This document shows positions 27,223 to 36,426 of a stretch of 51,650 nucleotides of DNA, one piece after another. The stretch is from Magnetovibrio sp. GTDB taxonomy: Bacteria; Pseudomonadota; Alphaproteobacteria; Rhodospirillales; Magnetovibrionaceae. The stretch spans positions 1 through 51,650 of the forward strand of contig NZ_DATCTF010000018.1 of NCBI RefSeq assembly GCF_036568125.1, written 5' to 3'. Position 1 is the first letter of the stretch; each line of letters opens with the position of its first letter. The notes under the pieces were generated by a model. It made no database searches, was not told the DNA's origin, and saw nothing but the letters and a program-made list of their open reading frames with translations. The translations under genes were made by a program, and so were the position numbers.

Positions 27223-27239
27223 TGCACAAAACGTGTGCA
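27223..27239. promoter_or_regulatory. NtrC-like dyad upstream of nasTS
   Basis: Perfect 17-bp dyad TGCAC-ACGTTTT-GTGCA (minus strand), 64 bp upstream of the sigma54 promoter and only 11 bp beyond the greB stop codon. Matches the NtrC enhancer consensus. Confidence 0.75.
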
Positions 27240-27250
27240 GATGCGAAAAA

Positions 27251-27739
27251 TTAAGGGCGTTCGGGATAGGCGATGCTCAACACCTCGAGCTCGTCCTCGC
27301 CGCCTGGGGTGATGACATTGACCAGATCGCCCACGCGTTTGCCCATCAGCGCGCGGCCGATGGGCGAGTCCACGCTGATGCGCCCGGCACTGGGTTCGGT
27401 TTCATCGCTGCCGATAATGGTGACGGTCTGCTCCGCACCGTTTTCACGCTCGTAGCGCACCGTCGCGCCAAAGTGCACACGGTCGCGTTCGACCTGAAAG
27501 CACGGATCGACGACCTTCAGGCTTTCCAGACGTTTGCGCAAATAGCGTACCCGTCCATCGATTTGGCGCAGACGCTTTTTGCCGTAAATGTAATCGCCGT
27601 TTTCCGAGCGGTCACCGTTGCTCGCCGCCCAGTGTACGGTGCGCACCACTTCCGGTCGCTCGCCTTCCCACAACTGAGTCAGTTCGGCCTGCAGCTTGGC
27701 GAAGCCCGCGGGGGTGATGGATTCTTTTTCGGCGTTCAT
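27251..27739 (-). CDS. greB: Transcript cleavage factor GreB/GreA family
   Basis: 162 residues from the ATG at 27739; the open frame continues upstream only as an antisense-like shadow of subunit D. N-terminal coiled coil contains NGDRSENGDYIYGKKRLRQI, the GreB-type version with the acidic tip residues. The C-terminal FKBP-like domain has ISVDSPIGRALMGKRVGDLV and an ending ELEVLSIAYPERP. Rescues backtracked RNA polymerase. It starts 16 bp after the ATPase subunit D gene, so it is very likely the last gene of that operon. Confidence 0.9.
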   Translation of the reverse strand: MNAEKESITPAGFAKLQAELTQLWEGERPEVVRTVHWAASNGDRSENGDYIYGKKRLRQIDGRVRYLRKRLESLKVVDPCFQVERDRVHFGATVRYERENGAEQTVTIIGSDETEPSAGRISVDSPIGRALMGKRVGDLVNVITPGGEDELEVLSIAYPERP

Positions 27740-27755
27740 GGTGTTTTCACGGGCT

Positions 27756-28391
27756 TTAGGTTGCGTGGGTGAATTTCGCGTGGCGCACCTGAAGCGCCTC
27801 TTCCTGCTCGCTGGCTTCGAGGTTTTCGCCGATCTGTTTAACCGCCACCGCGATTTCCGGCAACAAGACGTTTTCCAACGCCCGAGCACGGCGTTCGGTG
27901 GCGACGTATTCTTGGGCCAAGCGGTGCAGATTGGCGCTGATTGCCGCGCGTTCGACATCGATCACCATCAACGCGCGGAACGCTTCGGCGCACAGGTCGG
28001 CTTCGACACTGGGAAACGCCGCTTGGGCGGGGCTTTGATTAAGAGCCGAGGACTCAAAAATCAACTTTGCCTCGAGTAGTGAAAAACCGATGAACTTCCG
28101 CGAAGCGATATCTGCGGCCAGCTCATCGTCAACAGGCGGCGGATACAGCGACAGTTCTTCCAAACCGTGACGCATCAAGGCCGCGACCAGGGCGTCGCGA
28201 GCGGACTTATGAACATCTTTGCGGCGTGCATTCAAGGCGCTGAACGCTTGCAACTGACGCAGAAGTTCTTGCGCCAACAACATGCGTTTTTCGTCGAGAA
28301 ACTCATAACCCTCGCGGATCAGTTTCTGCTCGTCGCGCAACGCCAGTTGGCTGGCGCGGGTGGGTGAGACCTCACGACCCTGAAGGCGCAT
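27756..28391 (-). CDS. atpD: V/A-type ATP synthase subunit D
   Basis: 211 residues from the ATG at 28391, preceded by AAAGGAGG; it overlaps the 3' end of subunit B by 20 bp. Typical central-shaft protein: [20 protein letters not shown], then long amphipathic helices at both ends forming a coiled coil ([19 protein letters not shown] near the C-terminus). Equivalent in role to the gamma subunit of F-type enzymes. Function follows from the neighbouring A, B, E, F, I and K genes. Confidence 0.9.
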   Translation of the reverse strand: MRLQGREVSPTRASQLALRDEQKLIREGYEFLDEKRMLLAQELLRQLQAFSALNARRKDVHKSARDALVAALMRHGLEELSLYPPPVDDELAADIASRKFIGFSLLEAKLIFESSALNQSPAQAAFPSVEADLCAEAFRALMVIDVERAAISANLHRLAQEYVATERRARALENVLLPEIAVAVKQIGENLEASEQEEALQVRHAKFTHAT

Positions 28392-29772
28392 CGCCGCCTC
28401 CTTTGATGTGGCGGGCGATCTGCTCGTCACTGATACGGGTCAACTCGACGCTGGGCAAGATGCTCAGCAGCTTCCAGCCGATCGCCATGCTTTCTTCCAA
28501 CGAACGCGGTTCGGACTGATGCACCAGATCGCGCTCAAAACGATCGCCGAATTCCAGATAGTTCTGATCGACGCTCGACAAGCTGTTGCGCCCGACCACG
28601 CTGGCCAACACCCGCACCCGGGTGGCCCGCGCATAAGCGGCGAACAACTGGTTGGACAGCGCCGGATGATCGGCGGTGGTGAAACCTTCGCCGATACCCG
28701 CATCCATGACCCGCGACAAACTCGGCAGCACGTTCACCGGCGGGTTGACGCCTTTGTGAAACAGCTCGCGATCCAGCACGATTTGCCCTTCGGTGATGTA
28801 GCCGGTCAAGTCGGGGATGGGATGACCGATGTCGTCGCCGGGCATGGTCAAAATGGGCAACTGGGTTACCGTTCCCGGCAACCCGCGCACCGCGCCCGCG
28901 CGCTCAAAAATGGTCGCGAGATCGGAATACATATACCCCGGATAGCCCTTGCGGCTGGGGATTTCGCCGTGGCTCGACGACACTTCGCGCAGGGCTTCGC
29001 AGTAGTTGGTCATGTCGGTCATGATGACCAAGACATGGCGCCCTTCGACGAAGGCCAAATGTTCCGCCGCCGTCAAGGCGTAGCGCGGCGTCAGCAAACG
29101 TTGCGGGCTGGGCATGCCGGCGATGTTGAGAAAAATCACCGTGTGTTCCAATGCGCCACTGTCTTCCATGGCGGAACGGAACTGTTCGGCAGTGTCTTGT
29201 GGAATGCCGATACCGACGAACACGATCGCGAAGTCGCCCGCGTCGCCGCCGCGCAACCGTGCGCGGCGCGCGATTTCGATGGCGATCTGGTCATGGGGCA
29301 TGCCGCCGCCGGAAAACAGCGGCAGCTTTTGTCCGCGCACCAGACTGTTCATCAGATCAATAGTGGAAATGCCGGTTTCGATGAAATCCACCGGGGTTTC
29401 GCGAAACGCCGGGTTGATCGAACCGCCATCGATGCGCACGCGTCGGGTCGCGGCGACCGGCGGGCCGCCATCCATGGGCCGCCCAACGCCGTCGAACACG
29501 CGGCCCAAAAGGCCCGGCCCCAAAGACATGGTCAACGGTTCAGCCAAAAACCGCACCCGCGTGTCGGCCAGGCCTAAGCCGGTGGTGGATTCCAAAACCT
29601 CGATGCCGATGCTGTCTTCGCCCAGCACCGCGACGCGGCCCAAGCGCGCCTTGCCGTCAGCGCCAACCACTTCGACCGCTTCGTTGAGGCCGACGTTGAC
29701 GTTGCGCTTCAAGAACATCAGCGGGCCTTCGATGGCGGTGCCCGATCCCGTCGCGGTCAGATCAATGCGCAT
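28372..29772 (-). CDS. atpB: V/A-type ATP synthase subunit B
   Basis: 466 residues from the ATG at 29772 with AAGGAGGTG upstream; overlaps the subunit A gene end by 11 bp. Non-catalytic nucleotide-binding subunit. The P-loop position reads [14 protein letters not shown], degenerate as in all B subunits. Other family blocks: [56 protein letters not shown]. Length normal (about 460). Confidence 0.95.
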   Translation of the reverse strand: MRIDLTATGSGTAIEGPLMFLKRNVNVGLNEAVEVVGADGKARLGRVAVLGEDSIGIEVLESTTGLGLADTRVRFLAEPLTMSLGPGLLGRVFDGVGRPMDGGPPVAATRRVRIDGGSINPAFRETPVDFIETGISTIDLMNSLVRGQKLPLFSGGGMPHDQIAIEIARRARLRGGDAGDFAIVFVGIGIPQDTAEQFRSAMEDSGALEHTVIFLNIAGMPSPQRLLTPRYALTAAEHLAFVEGRHVLVIMTDMTNYCEALREVSSSHGEIPSRKGYPGYMYSDLATIFERAGAVRGLPGTVTQLPILTMPGDDIGHPIPDLTGYITEGQIVLDRELFHKGVNPPVNVLPSLSRVMDAGIGEGFTTADHPALSNQLFAAYARATRVRVLASVVGRNSLSSVDQNYLEFGDRFERDLVHQSEPRSLEESMAIGWKLLSILPSVELTRISDEQIARHIKGGGDAPSGS

Positions 29773-31540
29773 CGTGCACCTCCTTGGCGCCACCGTTGTG
29801 GGGGCTGGAAAGCGCGGCGAAATCTTCGTCGATGGCGCGCCACAGGTCTTTGTAATCGTCTAGGCGGTCCTCACCGAGCTCCTCGCCCATGCGCTGCAGC
29901 AGACGCCGGGTTGCTAGGTTCGAGATGACCTGCGGCGTCACGCCATCGAGCATGGCCTGCTCGGCCCGTTCGATAAAGTGCATGATCAAGCGGATCATGT
30001 GGGTTTGGCGCGTCGGCGAACAATAGCGATCGACCGGCGACGTCGCCAACTGGCGCAACAGACCTTCGTTGATCATTTCGGCATAGAGCAAGACGATTTG
30101 TTGTTCGGCGGGCAAAGCATCCTTGCCGACAATGCGTGCCAGACGCTCGATACGAGCTTCCTCATCGAGAAGGGTGAGTATTTTTTGACGGCTCTGTTGC
30201 CAATCGGGATTGCCGCCTTTGGTGCGCCACCATTCCGCCAATCGCGGCGCGTCTTCGGAATAGGACTGCAACGGATCGATGGCCGGATAAAAGCGCGCCT
30301 GGGCGCGGATGCGGTCCAAGCCCCAAAAGCAACGCACATAACGTTTCGAATGGGTGGTGACGGGTTCGGAAAAATCGCCCGCCGGCGGACTGACCGTGCC
30401 GACCACGGTCAGCGAGGCATCGTCGCCGTCAAGCGTTTTGACCCGTCCGGCGCGCTCGTAAAATTCGGCCAAGCGCGAACTGATGTACGCCGGATAGCCG
30501 CCTTCGCCCGGCAACTCGCCCAAGCGGCCAGATACTTCGCGCAAGGCTTCCGCCCAACGACTGGTGGAATCGGCCATCAACGCGACGTTGAGGCCTTGGT
30601 CGCGGAAATATTCCGCCACCGTGATGCCGGTGTAGATGCTGGCTTCGCGCGCCGCCACAGGCATGTTCGAGGTGTTGGCGATGATCGCCGTGCGCTCCAT
30701 CAAAGCGCGGCCGGTGCGGGGGTCTTCCAGCTTGGCGAATTCGTGCAGGACTTCGGCCATTTCGTTGCCGCGTTCACCGCAACCGACATAGATGATGACG
30801 TCCGCGTCCGACCACTTGGCGAGGGTTTCCTGCAACACCGTCTTTCCGGTGCCGAAACCGCCCGGCAACATGGCGCGGCCGCCCAACGCGACGGGGAACA
30901 GCATGTCGATGACCCGTTGGCCGGTGATCAACGGTTGGCCGAGCATTTCGCGCCGCGCCACCGGGCGCGCCCGGCGCACCGGCCAATACTGAACCATGGT
31001 GAGGTCCGCCTCGGTCCCGTCGTCGCGTTTCACCATCGCTAGCGCCTCATCGTCGGCGTATTCGCCCGCACTCACAATGGTGACGATTTCCCCTTCGACG
31101 TCGTGGGGCACCATGCACCTTTCGACGCGATTGCGCTCTTGGGCTTCGCCGAACACTTGGCCCGGCGCAACCCGTTCGCCGACCTTGACGTGCGGGGTGA
31201 ACGGATAACTTTGCCGATCACGACCGAAACCGCCGGGACGCACGAAGTTTTTAGCACCCGCGCCATCGAGCGGACGCAACAAACCGTCGAAGATCGAACC
31301 CAAAATGCCCGGCCCCAACGCCACCGACAACGGCGCGCCGGTGCCTTCGACCACATCGCCCGGACGCAACCCGGTGGTGTCTTCGTAGACCTGGGCAACG
31401 ATTTCGCGTTCCGACACACGGATGACCTCACCCAACGTCTTCTGCGGTCCCACACGCAAGGCTTCGTGGACGTGAAAATCGCCTTCGACCGTGGCGCGAA
31501 GCACCGGCCCGCCGATCCAATGAATGCGCGCTTGACTCAT
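29762..31540 (-). CDS. atpA: V/A-type ATP synthase subunit A (catalytic)
   Basis: 592 residues from the ATG at 31540 with GGAGGCC upstream; overlaps subunit E by 4 bp. Catalytic Walker A GGFGTGKT with Lys233, the A-subunit-specific non-homologous insertion around 110-190, [20 protein letters not shown] with the arginine region, and [19 protein letters not shown]. Hydrolyses or makes ATP in the A3B3 head. Length normal for bacterial A subunits (about 580-600). Confidence 0.96.
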   Translation of the reverse strand: MSQARIHWIGGPVLRATVEGDFHVHEALRVGPQKTLGEVIRVSEREIVAQVYEDTTGLRPGDVVEGTGAPLSVALGPGILGSIFDGLLRPLDGAGAKNFVRPGGFGRDRQSYPFTPHVKVGERVAPGQVFGEAQERNRVERCMVPHDVEGEIVTIVSAGEYADDEALAMVKRDDGTEADLTMVQYWPVRRARPVARREMLGQPLITGQRVIDMLFPVALGGRAMLPGGFGTGKTVLQETLAKWSDADVIIYVGCGERGNEMAEVLHEFAKLEDPRTGRALMERTAIIANTSNMPVAAREASIYTGITVAEYFRDQGLNVALMADSTSRWAEALREVSGRLGELPGEGGYPAYISSRLAEFYERAGRVKTLDGDDASLTVVGTVSPPAGDFSEPVTTHSKRYVRCFWGLDRIRAQARFYPAIDPLQSYSEDAPRLAEWWRTKGGNPDWQQSRQKILTLLDEEARIERLARIVGKDALPAEQQIVLLYAEMINEGLLRQLATSPVDRYCSPTRQTHMIRLIMHFIERAEQAMLDGVTPQVISNLATRRLLQRMGEELGEDRLDDYKDLWRAIDEDFAALSSPHNGGAKEVHDAH

Positions 31541-32172
31541 GTCGTGGCCTCCGCATCCGCAAACAGTTCCGCCAGAAGCAGTGCCGCAATTTCCTTTTCG
31601 TCCGCCAGCACACCTGCAAGGGTGGCGTCGACCCGCACGCCGTTTGCTTCGATGCATACGCCCGTGTCGAAATTCGTCACGGCGATGAGTTTGGGCTCGG
31701 CGCCACTGAACGCTTTGATCCTTTCGATACAAGGTTTGAGCTCATCAAGCGATCCATTCGTCGGGTATTCGATGCGCCATGCGCCGGGATGCAGATGCGC
31801 CACCGCCTGATCGACCGCCCCGTCGATCCAGGCTTGGCGGGCGGTGGCATCTTGCCAGCGCGCGATCAGTTCTCGTTCCAACTGCTGCCATACCTTTTCC
31901 AGAAACGCATTTTCCTGATCTTGCAGGTTTTGGCGTTTCGCCGTTTCTATTTTGGCGCGCTGTTTATCGATCGCCCGCAGGCCGTTGCGGCGTTCTTCGA
32001 CAATGACCTCATGGACTTTGGCGCGGGCGTCCTTGTGGGCACGGGCAATGATGTCGCGCGCCTGCTGTTCGGCTTCCGCATCGATGATCCGGCACTGTTC
32101 TTCGCGGTTACGTTTGACCATGTCGAGCATGGCTTCAACTTTCTCGTCCGCTTGGGACTGGTTATCGCTCAT
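31537..32172 (-). CDS. atpE: V/A-type ATP synthase subunit E
   Basis: 211 residues from the ATG at 32172, overlapping subunit F by 4 bp. Long charged N-terminal helix (KRNREEQCRIIDAEAEQQAR, then continuing to about residue 110) and a small C-terminal globular domain ending DEKEIAALLLAELFADAEAT. This is the peripheral-stalk E subunit, which pairs with a G/H partner, probably the 116-residue protein at 35451-35801. Confidence 0.85.
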   Translation of the reverse strand: MSDNQSQADEKVEAMLDMVKRNREEQCRIIDAEAEQQARDIIARAHKDARAKVHEVIVEERRNGLRAIDKQRAKIETAKRQNLQDQENAFLEKVWQQLERELIARWQDATARQAWIDGAVDQAVAHLHPGAWRIEYPTNGSLDELKPCIERIKAFSGAEPKLIAVTNFDTGVCIEANGVRVDATLAGVLADEKEIAALLLAELFADAEATT

Positions 32173-32465
32173 GCATCCAATCCCAAAATTGCGTGCATCT
32201 GTTTTTCCAAATCGGGCGGCGACATCCGGGCGCGAATATCTTCGACGATCATCACCAACGGCGTTGAAGCGGCTTGCGCTTCGGCCATCACGGCAGCGGG
32301 AATGCTCCCTGCGGCCTCGGCGGTAATCATGATCACATCTGCGCTCGCCGACACCTTGGCAAAGGTCTGGTGGGTTTGCCCCGGACCAGGGCAAAAGATT
32401 TCAGCGCCCGCCAAGCGATAGCCTGCGGCGCTGATTTCGTCGCCGATGAACGCCACCCGGCTCAT
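32169..32465 (-). CDS. atpF: V/A-type ATP synthase subunit F
   Basis: 98 residues. Rossmann-like small subunit: SRVAFIGDEISAAGYRLAGA at the N-terminus and DVIMITAEAAGSIPAAVM, PLVMIVEDIRARMSPPD later. Sits on the central shaft with subunit D. The gene is tightly packed: 1 bp after K and a 4-bp overlap with E. Confidence 0.87.
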   Translation of the reverse strand: MSRVAFIGDEISAAGYRLAGAEIFCPGPGQTHQTFAKVSASADVIMITAEAAGSIPAAVMAEAQAASTPLVMIVEDIRARMSPPDLEKQMHAILGLDA

Positions 32466-32466
32466 C

Positions 32467-32820
32467 TCAACCCGCCTGATTGAGAATCAAAATGGCGACG
32501 ATCAAGCCGTAGATCGCGATACCTTCGGCCAAGCCGACGAAAATCAGCAAGCGGCCCAAAAGTTCCGGCTTTTCCGTCAGTGCGCCGACGGCCGCGCTGC
32601 CGACGATTCCGACGGCGTAACCCGCACCCAAGGTGCCCAGCCCAGCCGAAATGGCCGCCGCGACAAATGCCCATTGGCGCACCGCAGGATCGCTGGTCAT
32701 CAGGGTCGCCGTGTCTTGCGCGGCGAACACTTCCGGCGTGAAAAGAACCAAGCTCAACGGCACGATGACAAAAATGCCGAAGGTTAGCGAGGCAAAGAGA
32801 ATGATTCTGTCGACGCTCAT
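32467..32820 (-). CDS. atpK: V/A-type ATP synthase subunit K (membrane rotor)
   Basis: 117 residues, GAAGGAAAAACGAC before the ATG. Three hydrophobic segments: about 6-28 (probably an extra N-terminal or signal segment), 50-76 and 91-114. The ion-carrying carboxylate is Glu99 in VGLAEGIAIYGLIV. The helix-2 glycine-rich motif is GLGTLGAGYAVGIVGSAAVG. The Gln and the E-S/T pair that mark sodium-binding rotors are absent (LAEGIAIY instead), so a proton is the likelier ion. Inference from motif only. Confidence 0.9.
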   Translation of the reverse strand: MSVDRIILFASLTFGIFVIVPLSLVLFTPEVFAAQDTATLMTSDPAVRQWAFVAAAISAGLGTLGAGYAVGIVGSAAVGALTEKPELLGRLLIFVGLAEGIAIYGLIVAILILNQAG

Positions 32821-34721
32821 GTCGTTTTTCCTTCAAGTTTCAAAGACCAAGCGGCCGGTGTTTGCAGTATGCGCATGGGACGCCCCTCGGCGCGCAAAAA
32901 ACGAATAAAAAATTCAAACAGCATCAAACGAGTGGTCTGGATACCCGCGACCAATCCTTCGAGGGCGATGATGAACACGTTACCGACGATCATAACCGAC
33001 CAAAAGCCCACCGTCCCGCCCGCGATATCCGCCAACACCATCACCGCCGACGACAAGCCCGCATGGGCGATGGCGAACGCGCCCACGCGCACGAACGACA
33101 AGGTGTTGATGAGCAGTTGGAAAAGCTGCTCGATCAATTCGCCGACGGCTTTGCCGAATCGCACACCGGCGCCAGACACGTTCGAGGCGCCGCCGGACAG
33201 CACCGTGCCCAACAAGAACCACACCGCGCCCACGCCGATCACAACCTGCCCCCAAACCGTCGCGAAGCTCATCAGCACGCCGCCATAAGCGACCACCAGC
33301 CCCGCTTGTGTCGCCCACCAATTCCGCCCCCGCCCTTGCCAGTGCGCACCGGCGCTGTTGAGCATCATGCCGGTCAGCAAGATCGCCACACCCGCGCCGA
33401 TCGCGACGCTCAATACCGGAATCGGGTGCACCAACGGATGCAGCCACATCGCGCCGATGACGTCTTCACGCGCGAAAATCGTCCCGAAGGCGAAGCCGAA
33501 GATCATGGCGAACAGTCCGCCCGGCACCAAGATCGCCGCCGTCGGCCATCTGCGGCGCAACGCCAAGCCAGCCAACAGCAACACCAAACCCTGCCCAACG
33601 TCGCCAAACATAAATCCAAACAGCAACGGTGCGATGACGGCGACCAAGGGGCTGGGGTCGGCTTCACCCCGGTCGGGCATGCCCAAAAGGCGCACGAAGG
33701 TTTCAAATGGGCGCACCCACGCAGGATTGTCCAACAACAACGGTGGCGTGAGGCCGTCCGGCGGGGGGCCGACGGTCACCGCGTAGCTTGTTCGCACGTC
33801 ATCCGTCCGCAAGTCGTTCAAGGTTCGCTCCAGGGCTTGCTGGCTCAGGGCCGTCCACCCTGTGATGCGGACAAAGTAGGCGGTATAGACCGTCGTGCCG
33901 ACATGATCGACCAACCACCGCAACCGTTCGATGTTGGCGCGCGCTTGCGCCAATCGATAGTCTGCGGACAATTTGGCGAGGGCCTTTTGCGCATGACGCT
34001 CACGCACGTGTTGAGCCGCGATGTACGCTGAGATGGTGCCGAACAAGTCCTTATCCAGGTTATGCGACAGATCTTTCATCTCATTGCTGGCGATGGCGTC
34101 GAGAATTTCGCGCACGTCAATTTTGCGTGCCTTGGACGCACCCAATTCGACCGTCACAGCGGCAATCGCGGGGTGAGGTCCGATGGCGAGAAAATAAACG
34201 CCCATCGGGGTTTCGAAGGTACGCGCATACACATCCGCCAAGTGCCGTTGCGGCAGATTGCCGTCTTCCAGAAGATAAACCGCGATGTCGAACAGTTTGC
34301 TGCGTTTTCCCGACAGCAAGCGGCGTGGGAACTCTGCACCGGCGGCGGCGGCCAACTCGCTCAAATGGCGCAAGTTGGCTTGCTGGCGCACCGCGCATTC
34401 CAGTGCGCCGATATGCGGCACTGCCTCGGCCGCCCATTTTTGAAACCGCTTCACACTGTCGGCCAAAACCTCGGACAGAGCGTAGGATGGCAACGGCGAA
34501 CCGCGCTCCGGGGCCGGCCAAAAAACCCGGTAGCGCCGCGCCAGTTCGCCGTACGCATCCAAACCCGCCCGCAAATCGGACAGATCGACGGCTTCGTAGG
34601 GCGAGTCGGCATCCATCTCCAGCTCAATGGCATTCATGTGCGCCAAACCCTCAAGCGTCGAGGCCAGCGCGCTTTGCGGCACCATGATGTCGAACCAATT
34701 TGCGCTTCGCGGATGAAACAT
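32817..34721 (-). CDS. atpI: V/A-type ATP synthase subunit I (membrane stator)
   Basis: 634 residues, overlapping K by 4 bp. The N-terminal half (about 1-330) is soluble with two coiled-coil stretches. The C-terminal half has about 7-8 membrane helices, for example PLVAVIAPLLFGFMFGDVGQ, which is the family hallmark (FGxMFGDxGxG), and LINTLSFVRVGAFAIAHAGL. Equivalent to subunit a of F-type enzymes: it forms the half-channels next to the K ring and anchors the E/G stalks. Length normal. Confidence 0.93.
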   Translation of the reverse strand: MFHPRSANWFDIMVPQSALASTLEGLAHMNAIELEMDADSPYEAVDLSDLRAGLDAYGELARRYRVFWPAPERGSPLPSYALSEVLADSVKRFQKWAAEAVPHIGALECAVRQQANLRHLSELAAAAGAEFPRRLLSGKRSKLFDIAVYLLEDGNLPQRHLADVYARTFETPMGVYFLAIGPHPAIAAVTVELGASKARKIDVREILDAIASNEMKDLSHNLDKDLFGTISAYIAAQHVRERHAQKALAKLSADYRLAQARANIERLRWLVDHVGTTVYTAYFVRITGWTALSQQALERTLNDLRTDDVRTSYAVTVGPPPDGLTPPLLLDNPAWVRPFETFVRLLGMPDRGEADPSPLVAVIAPLLFGFMFGDVGQGLVLLLAGLALRRRWPTAAILVPGGLFAMIFGFAFGTIFAREDVIGAMWLHPLVHPIPVLSVAIGAGVAILLTGMMLNSAGAHWQGRGRNWWATQAGLVVAYGGVLMSFATVWGQVVIGVGAVWFLLGTVLSGGASNVSGAGVRFGKAVGELIEQLFQLLINTLSFVRVGAFAIAHAGLSSAVMVLADIAGGTVGFWSVMIVGNVFIIALEGLVAGIQTTRLMLFEFFIRFLRAEGRPMRILQTPAAWSLKLEGKTT

Positions 34722-34729
34722 ATGCGTCC

Positions 34730-35458
34730 CTAGCGATTGTCGAGCGTTTCGGGGAACAAGGACCGATGAACGAGGTGGGCACGCAAATGCTCCAAATCCA
34801 TCGCCACCATCGCCAAAAACGCGAACACGGCGGCGGGCTGCTGCGCGTGGCGGCGAAACAGCTGCTCCATGCGTGAAATCAATTGATAGCGAATCTCGAC
34901 CCCCTCAAGCGTGTTGGCCGGTTTGTCCGCACCATGATCGCGCTGCAAGATGGCGATTACGTTTTCCAACGCCGCGCCGTCGGCGCGCGTGGCCGCGTTG
35001 CCGGGCAACAACGTGTGGAACTGCTCAAGCCAAACCGCCATGGGGGCGGGCTGCGCGAGCCACTCGGCATCGTCTTTTTGTGCCAAGACGGTTTTCGGCC
35101 GTTCGGCCCCGGCCCAATCCGGAACCGCCAGACCGCGGGCCAGATGCGCGGTCATGGGCACGTCGACCAACCCACCCGTCCACTGCAAGGCGGGACGCCA
35201 TTCGCGGGGGATCCACGCCGAGATAACGGCCACATAGGACCGCCACTCGCGCCGCAACGAATCCTCGATGGCGTGCACACTTGAAGTGGCCGTCAAATGC
35301 GATACCCAGCGCTTCAATCCGGTTTGGCGCGCACTATCGAGATAATGTCCGAGACTTTTGCTGGAATTGAGGTACTGCCACGTAGATTTCGTGGGGCGCC
35401 GCCCGTGATGCGCCTGCATGCGGGTTTGAGCATATGCAAACGAGGCCCGGCTAGCCAT
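34730..35458 (-). CDS. Probable V/A-type ATPase subunit C-like protein
   Basis: 242 residues, mostly helical, no membrane segment. The N-terminus ASRASFAYAQTRMQAHHGRR resembles the tyrosine/arginine-rich start of subunit C (AC39/d) proteins, and its place between the G/H-like and I genes is where a C subunit is expected. It is clearly shorter than typical C subunits (about 330-350) and the rest is too diverged for me to match. It overlaps the G/H-like gene by 8 bp and precedes I by 8 bp. The assignment rests mainly on context. Confidence 0.5.
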   Translation of the reverse strand: MASRASFAYAQTRMQAHHGRRPTKSTWQYLNSSKSLGHYLDSARQTGLKRWVSHLTATSSVHAIEDSLRREWRSYVAVISAWIPREWRPALQWTGGLVDVPMTAHLARGLAVPDWAGAERPKTVLAQKDDAEWLAQPAPMAVWLEQFHTLLPGNAATRADGAALENVIAILQRDHGADKPANTLEGVEIRYQLISRMEQLFRRHAQQPAAVFAFLAMVAMDLEHLRAHLVHRSLFPETLDNR

Positions 35459-35801
35459 CGCGCGCGCCTGTAAGTTTCGCGGCCACGCGCTTTGAGACGT
35501 TGGCGATATGATCGGGCGTGATCAGACTGTCGACCACGGTTTTGGGTTGATCGCGATAGGCCCGCCACATCGCCGCGCAGGACGCTTCGACCGAAGCCGT
35601 GCAATGGGTGCGAATGTTGGAGATACGCCGATGGGTGCGTTCGGCTATTACCCGCGCGTCTTCCAAAGCTTGATTGATGGTCTTACGCGCCGCTGCGCGG
35701 TGACGATCGGTCTCGCTTTCGGCTTCGCGTTCCGCTTCCAGAACCGCATCGATTGGATTTTGCAAAGGCCTACCCCTGGATTGATGCGTCGTTTCGCGCA
35801 C
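35451..35801 (-). CDS. Probable V/A-type ATPase peripheral-stalk subunit G/H
   Basis: 116 residues from a GTG at 35801, with AAGGTGAT upstream. Begins with NPIDAVLEAEREAESETDRH and continues as one long Ala/Arg/Glu-rich helix, the pattern of G/H stalk subunits (conserved lead-in followed by an alternating charged helix). First gene of the ATPase operon. Partner of subunit E. A few conserved residues and context support it; sequence identity of such helices is always low. Confidence 0.65.
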   Translation of the reverse strand: MRETTHQSRGRPLQNPIDAVLEAEREAESETDRHRAAARKTINQALEDARVIAERTHRRISNIRTHCTASVEASCAAMWRAYRDQPKTVVDSLITPDHIANVSKRVAAKLTGARDG

Positions 35802-35881
35802 ATCACCTTCGGTTCAAACTCCTGGGTCAATCCTCCGATTTTGTTCGGGTGGCGTCAAGGCTCATCCCTCCCTCAACCCCA

Positions 35882-36184
35882 TCAAATTTCGTTTTTTGCC
35901 TGTTCGATCAAATGTTTCAGACCTTGCCCCGGTTCTTCCTTGGGCTTATGCACACTCAGATAGTGTTCGAAAAACGAGATGAAGTTCTCAACGGTATCGT
36001 TGGGATCCTTGGGCAGTTTTTCAGAACGAAAGAAAGCGTACGCCGAAAAATTGGCTGCCGCGTGCCGCAAGCCCGAAGCGATATCTTCAACCAAGTCCCC
36101 GGCTTCAAGACGAGTGTTGGCGAGATCGATGATCTGGTTTGCGATTTCCACCCCGATGGAATGCTGTTGCGTTTTGGAAGTCAT
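35882..36184 (-). CDS. Conserved small hypothetical protein
   Basis: 100 residues, no signal or membrane segment. EIANQIIDLANTRLEAGDLV, LRHAAANFSAYAFFRSEKLP and ENFISFFEHYLSVHKPKEEP are well-formed helical blocks. The overall pattern reminds me of the DUF3144/DUF5076 type of small proteobacterial proteins, but I cannot fix the family. It precedes the ATPase operon by 80 bp on the same strand and may be cotranscribed with it. Function unknown. Confidence 0.65.
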   Translation of the reverse strand: MTSKTQQHSIGVEIANQIIDLANTRLEAGDLVEDIASGLRHAAANFSAYAFFRSEKLPKDPNDTVENFISFFEHYLSVHKPKEEPGQGLKHLIEQAKNEI

Positions 36185-36426
36185 TAGACAGCCCCGTTTG
36201 CTGTGCGTTTCAGGTGATGGTGCGCCTCACGCGCCCATGGATAAGCCATAGATAAGTAAGACCGACACCGCCAAATAACAAGCAAGATGCACCTCTAATG
36301 CCTATTGGCACCTCCACAATGTGAAAACGCAACAAAATCTCATTCTTTCCGCAAATCTTGTCGTCAAAGTGATGGTAGTATTCTGGCCACATCACAAATC
36401 GGCCTGAACAACATGGGTAGTCCACA
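36185..36426. other. Divergent intergenic region
   Basis: 242 bp between the small hypothetical gene (-) and the poly-[4Fe-4S] gene (+). It must hold both promoters. The stretch 36260-36360 is A/T-rich, but I see no clear sigma54, FNR or sigma70 pair on either strand. Short open frames here are continuations of shadows. Confidence 0.4.
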
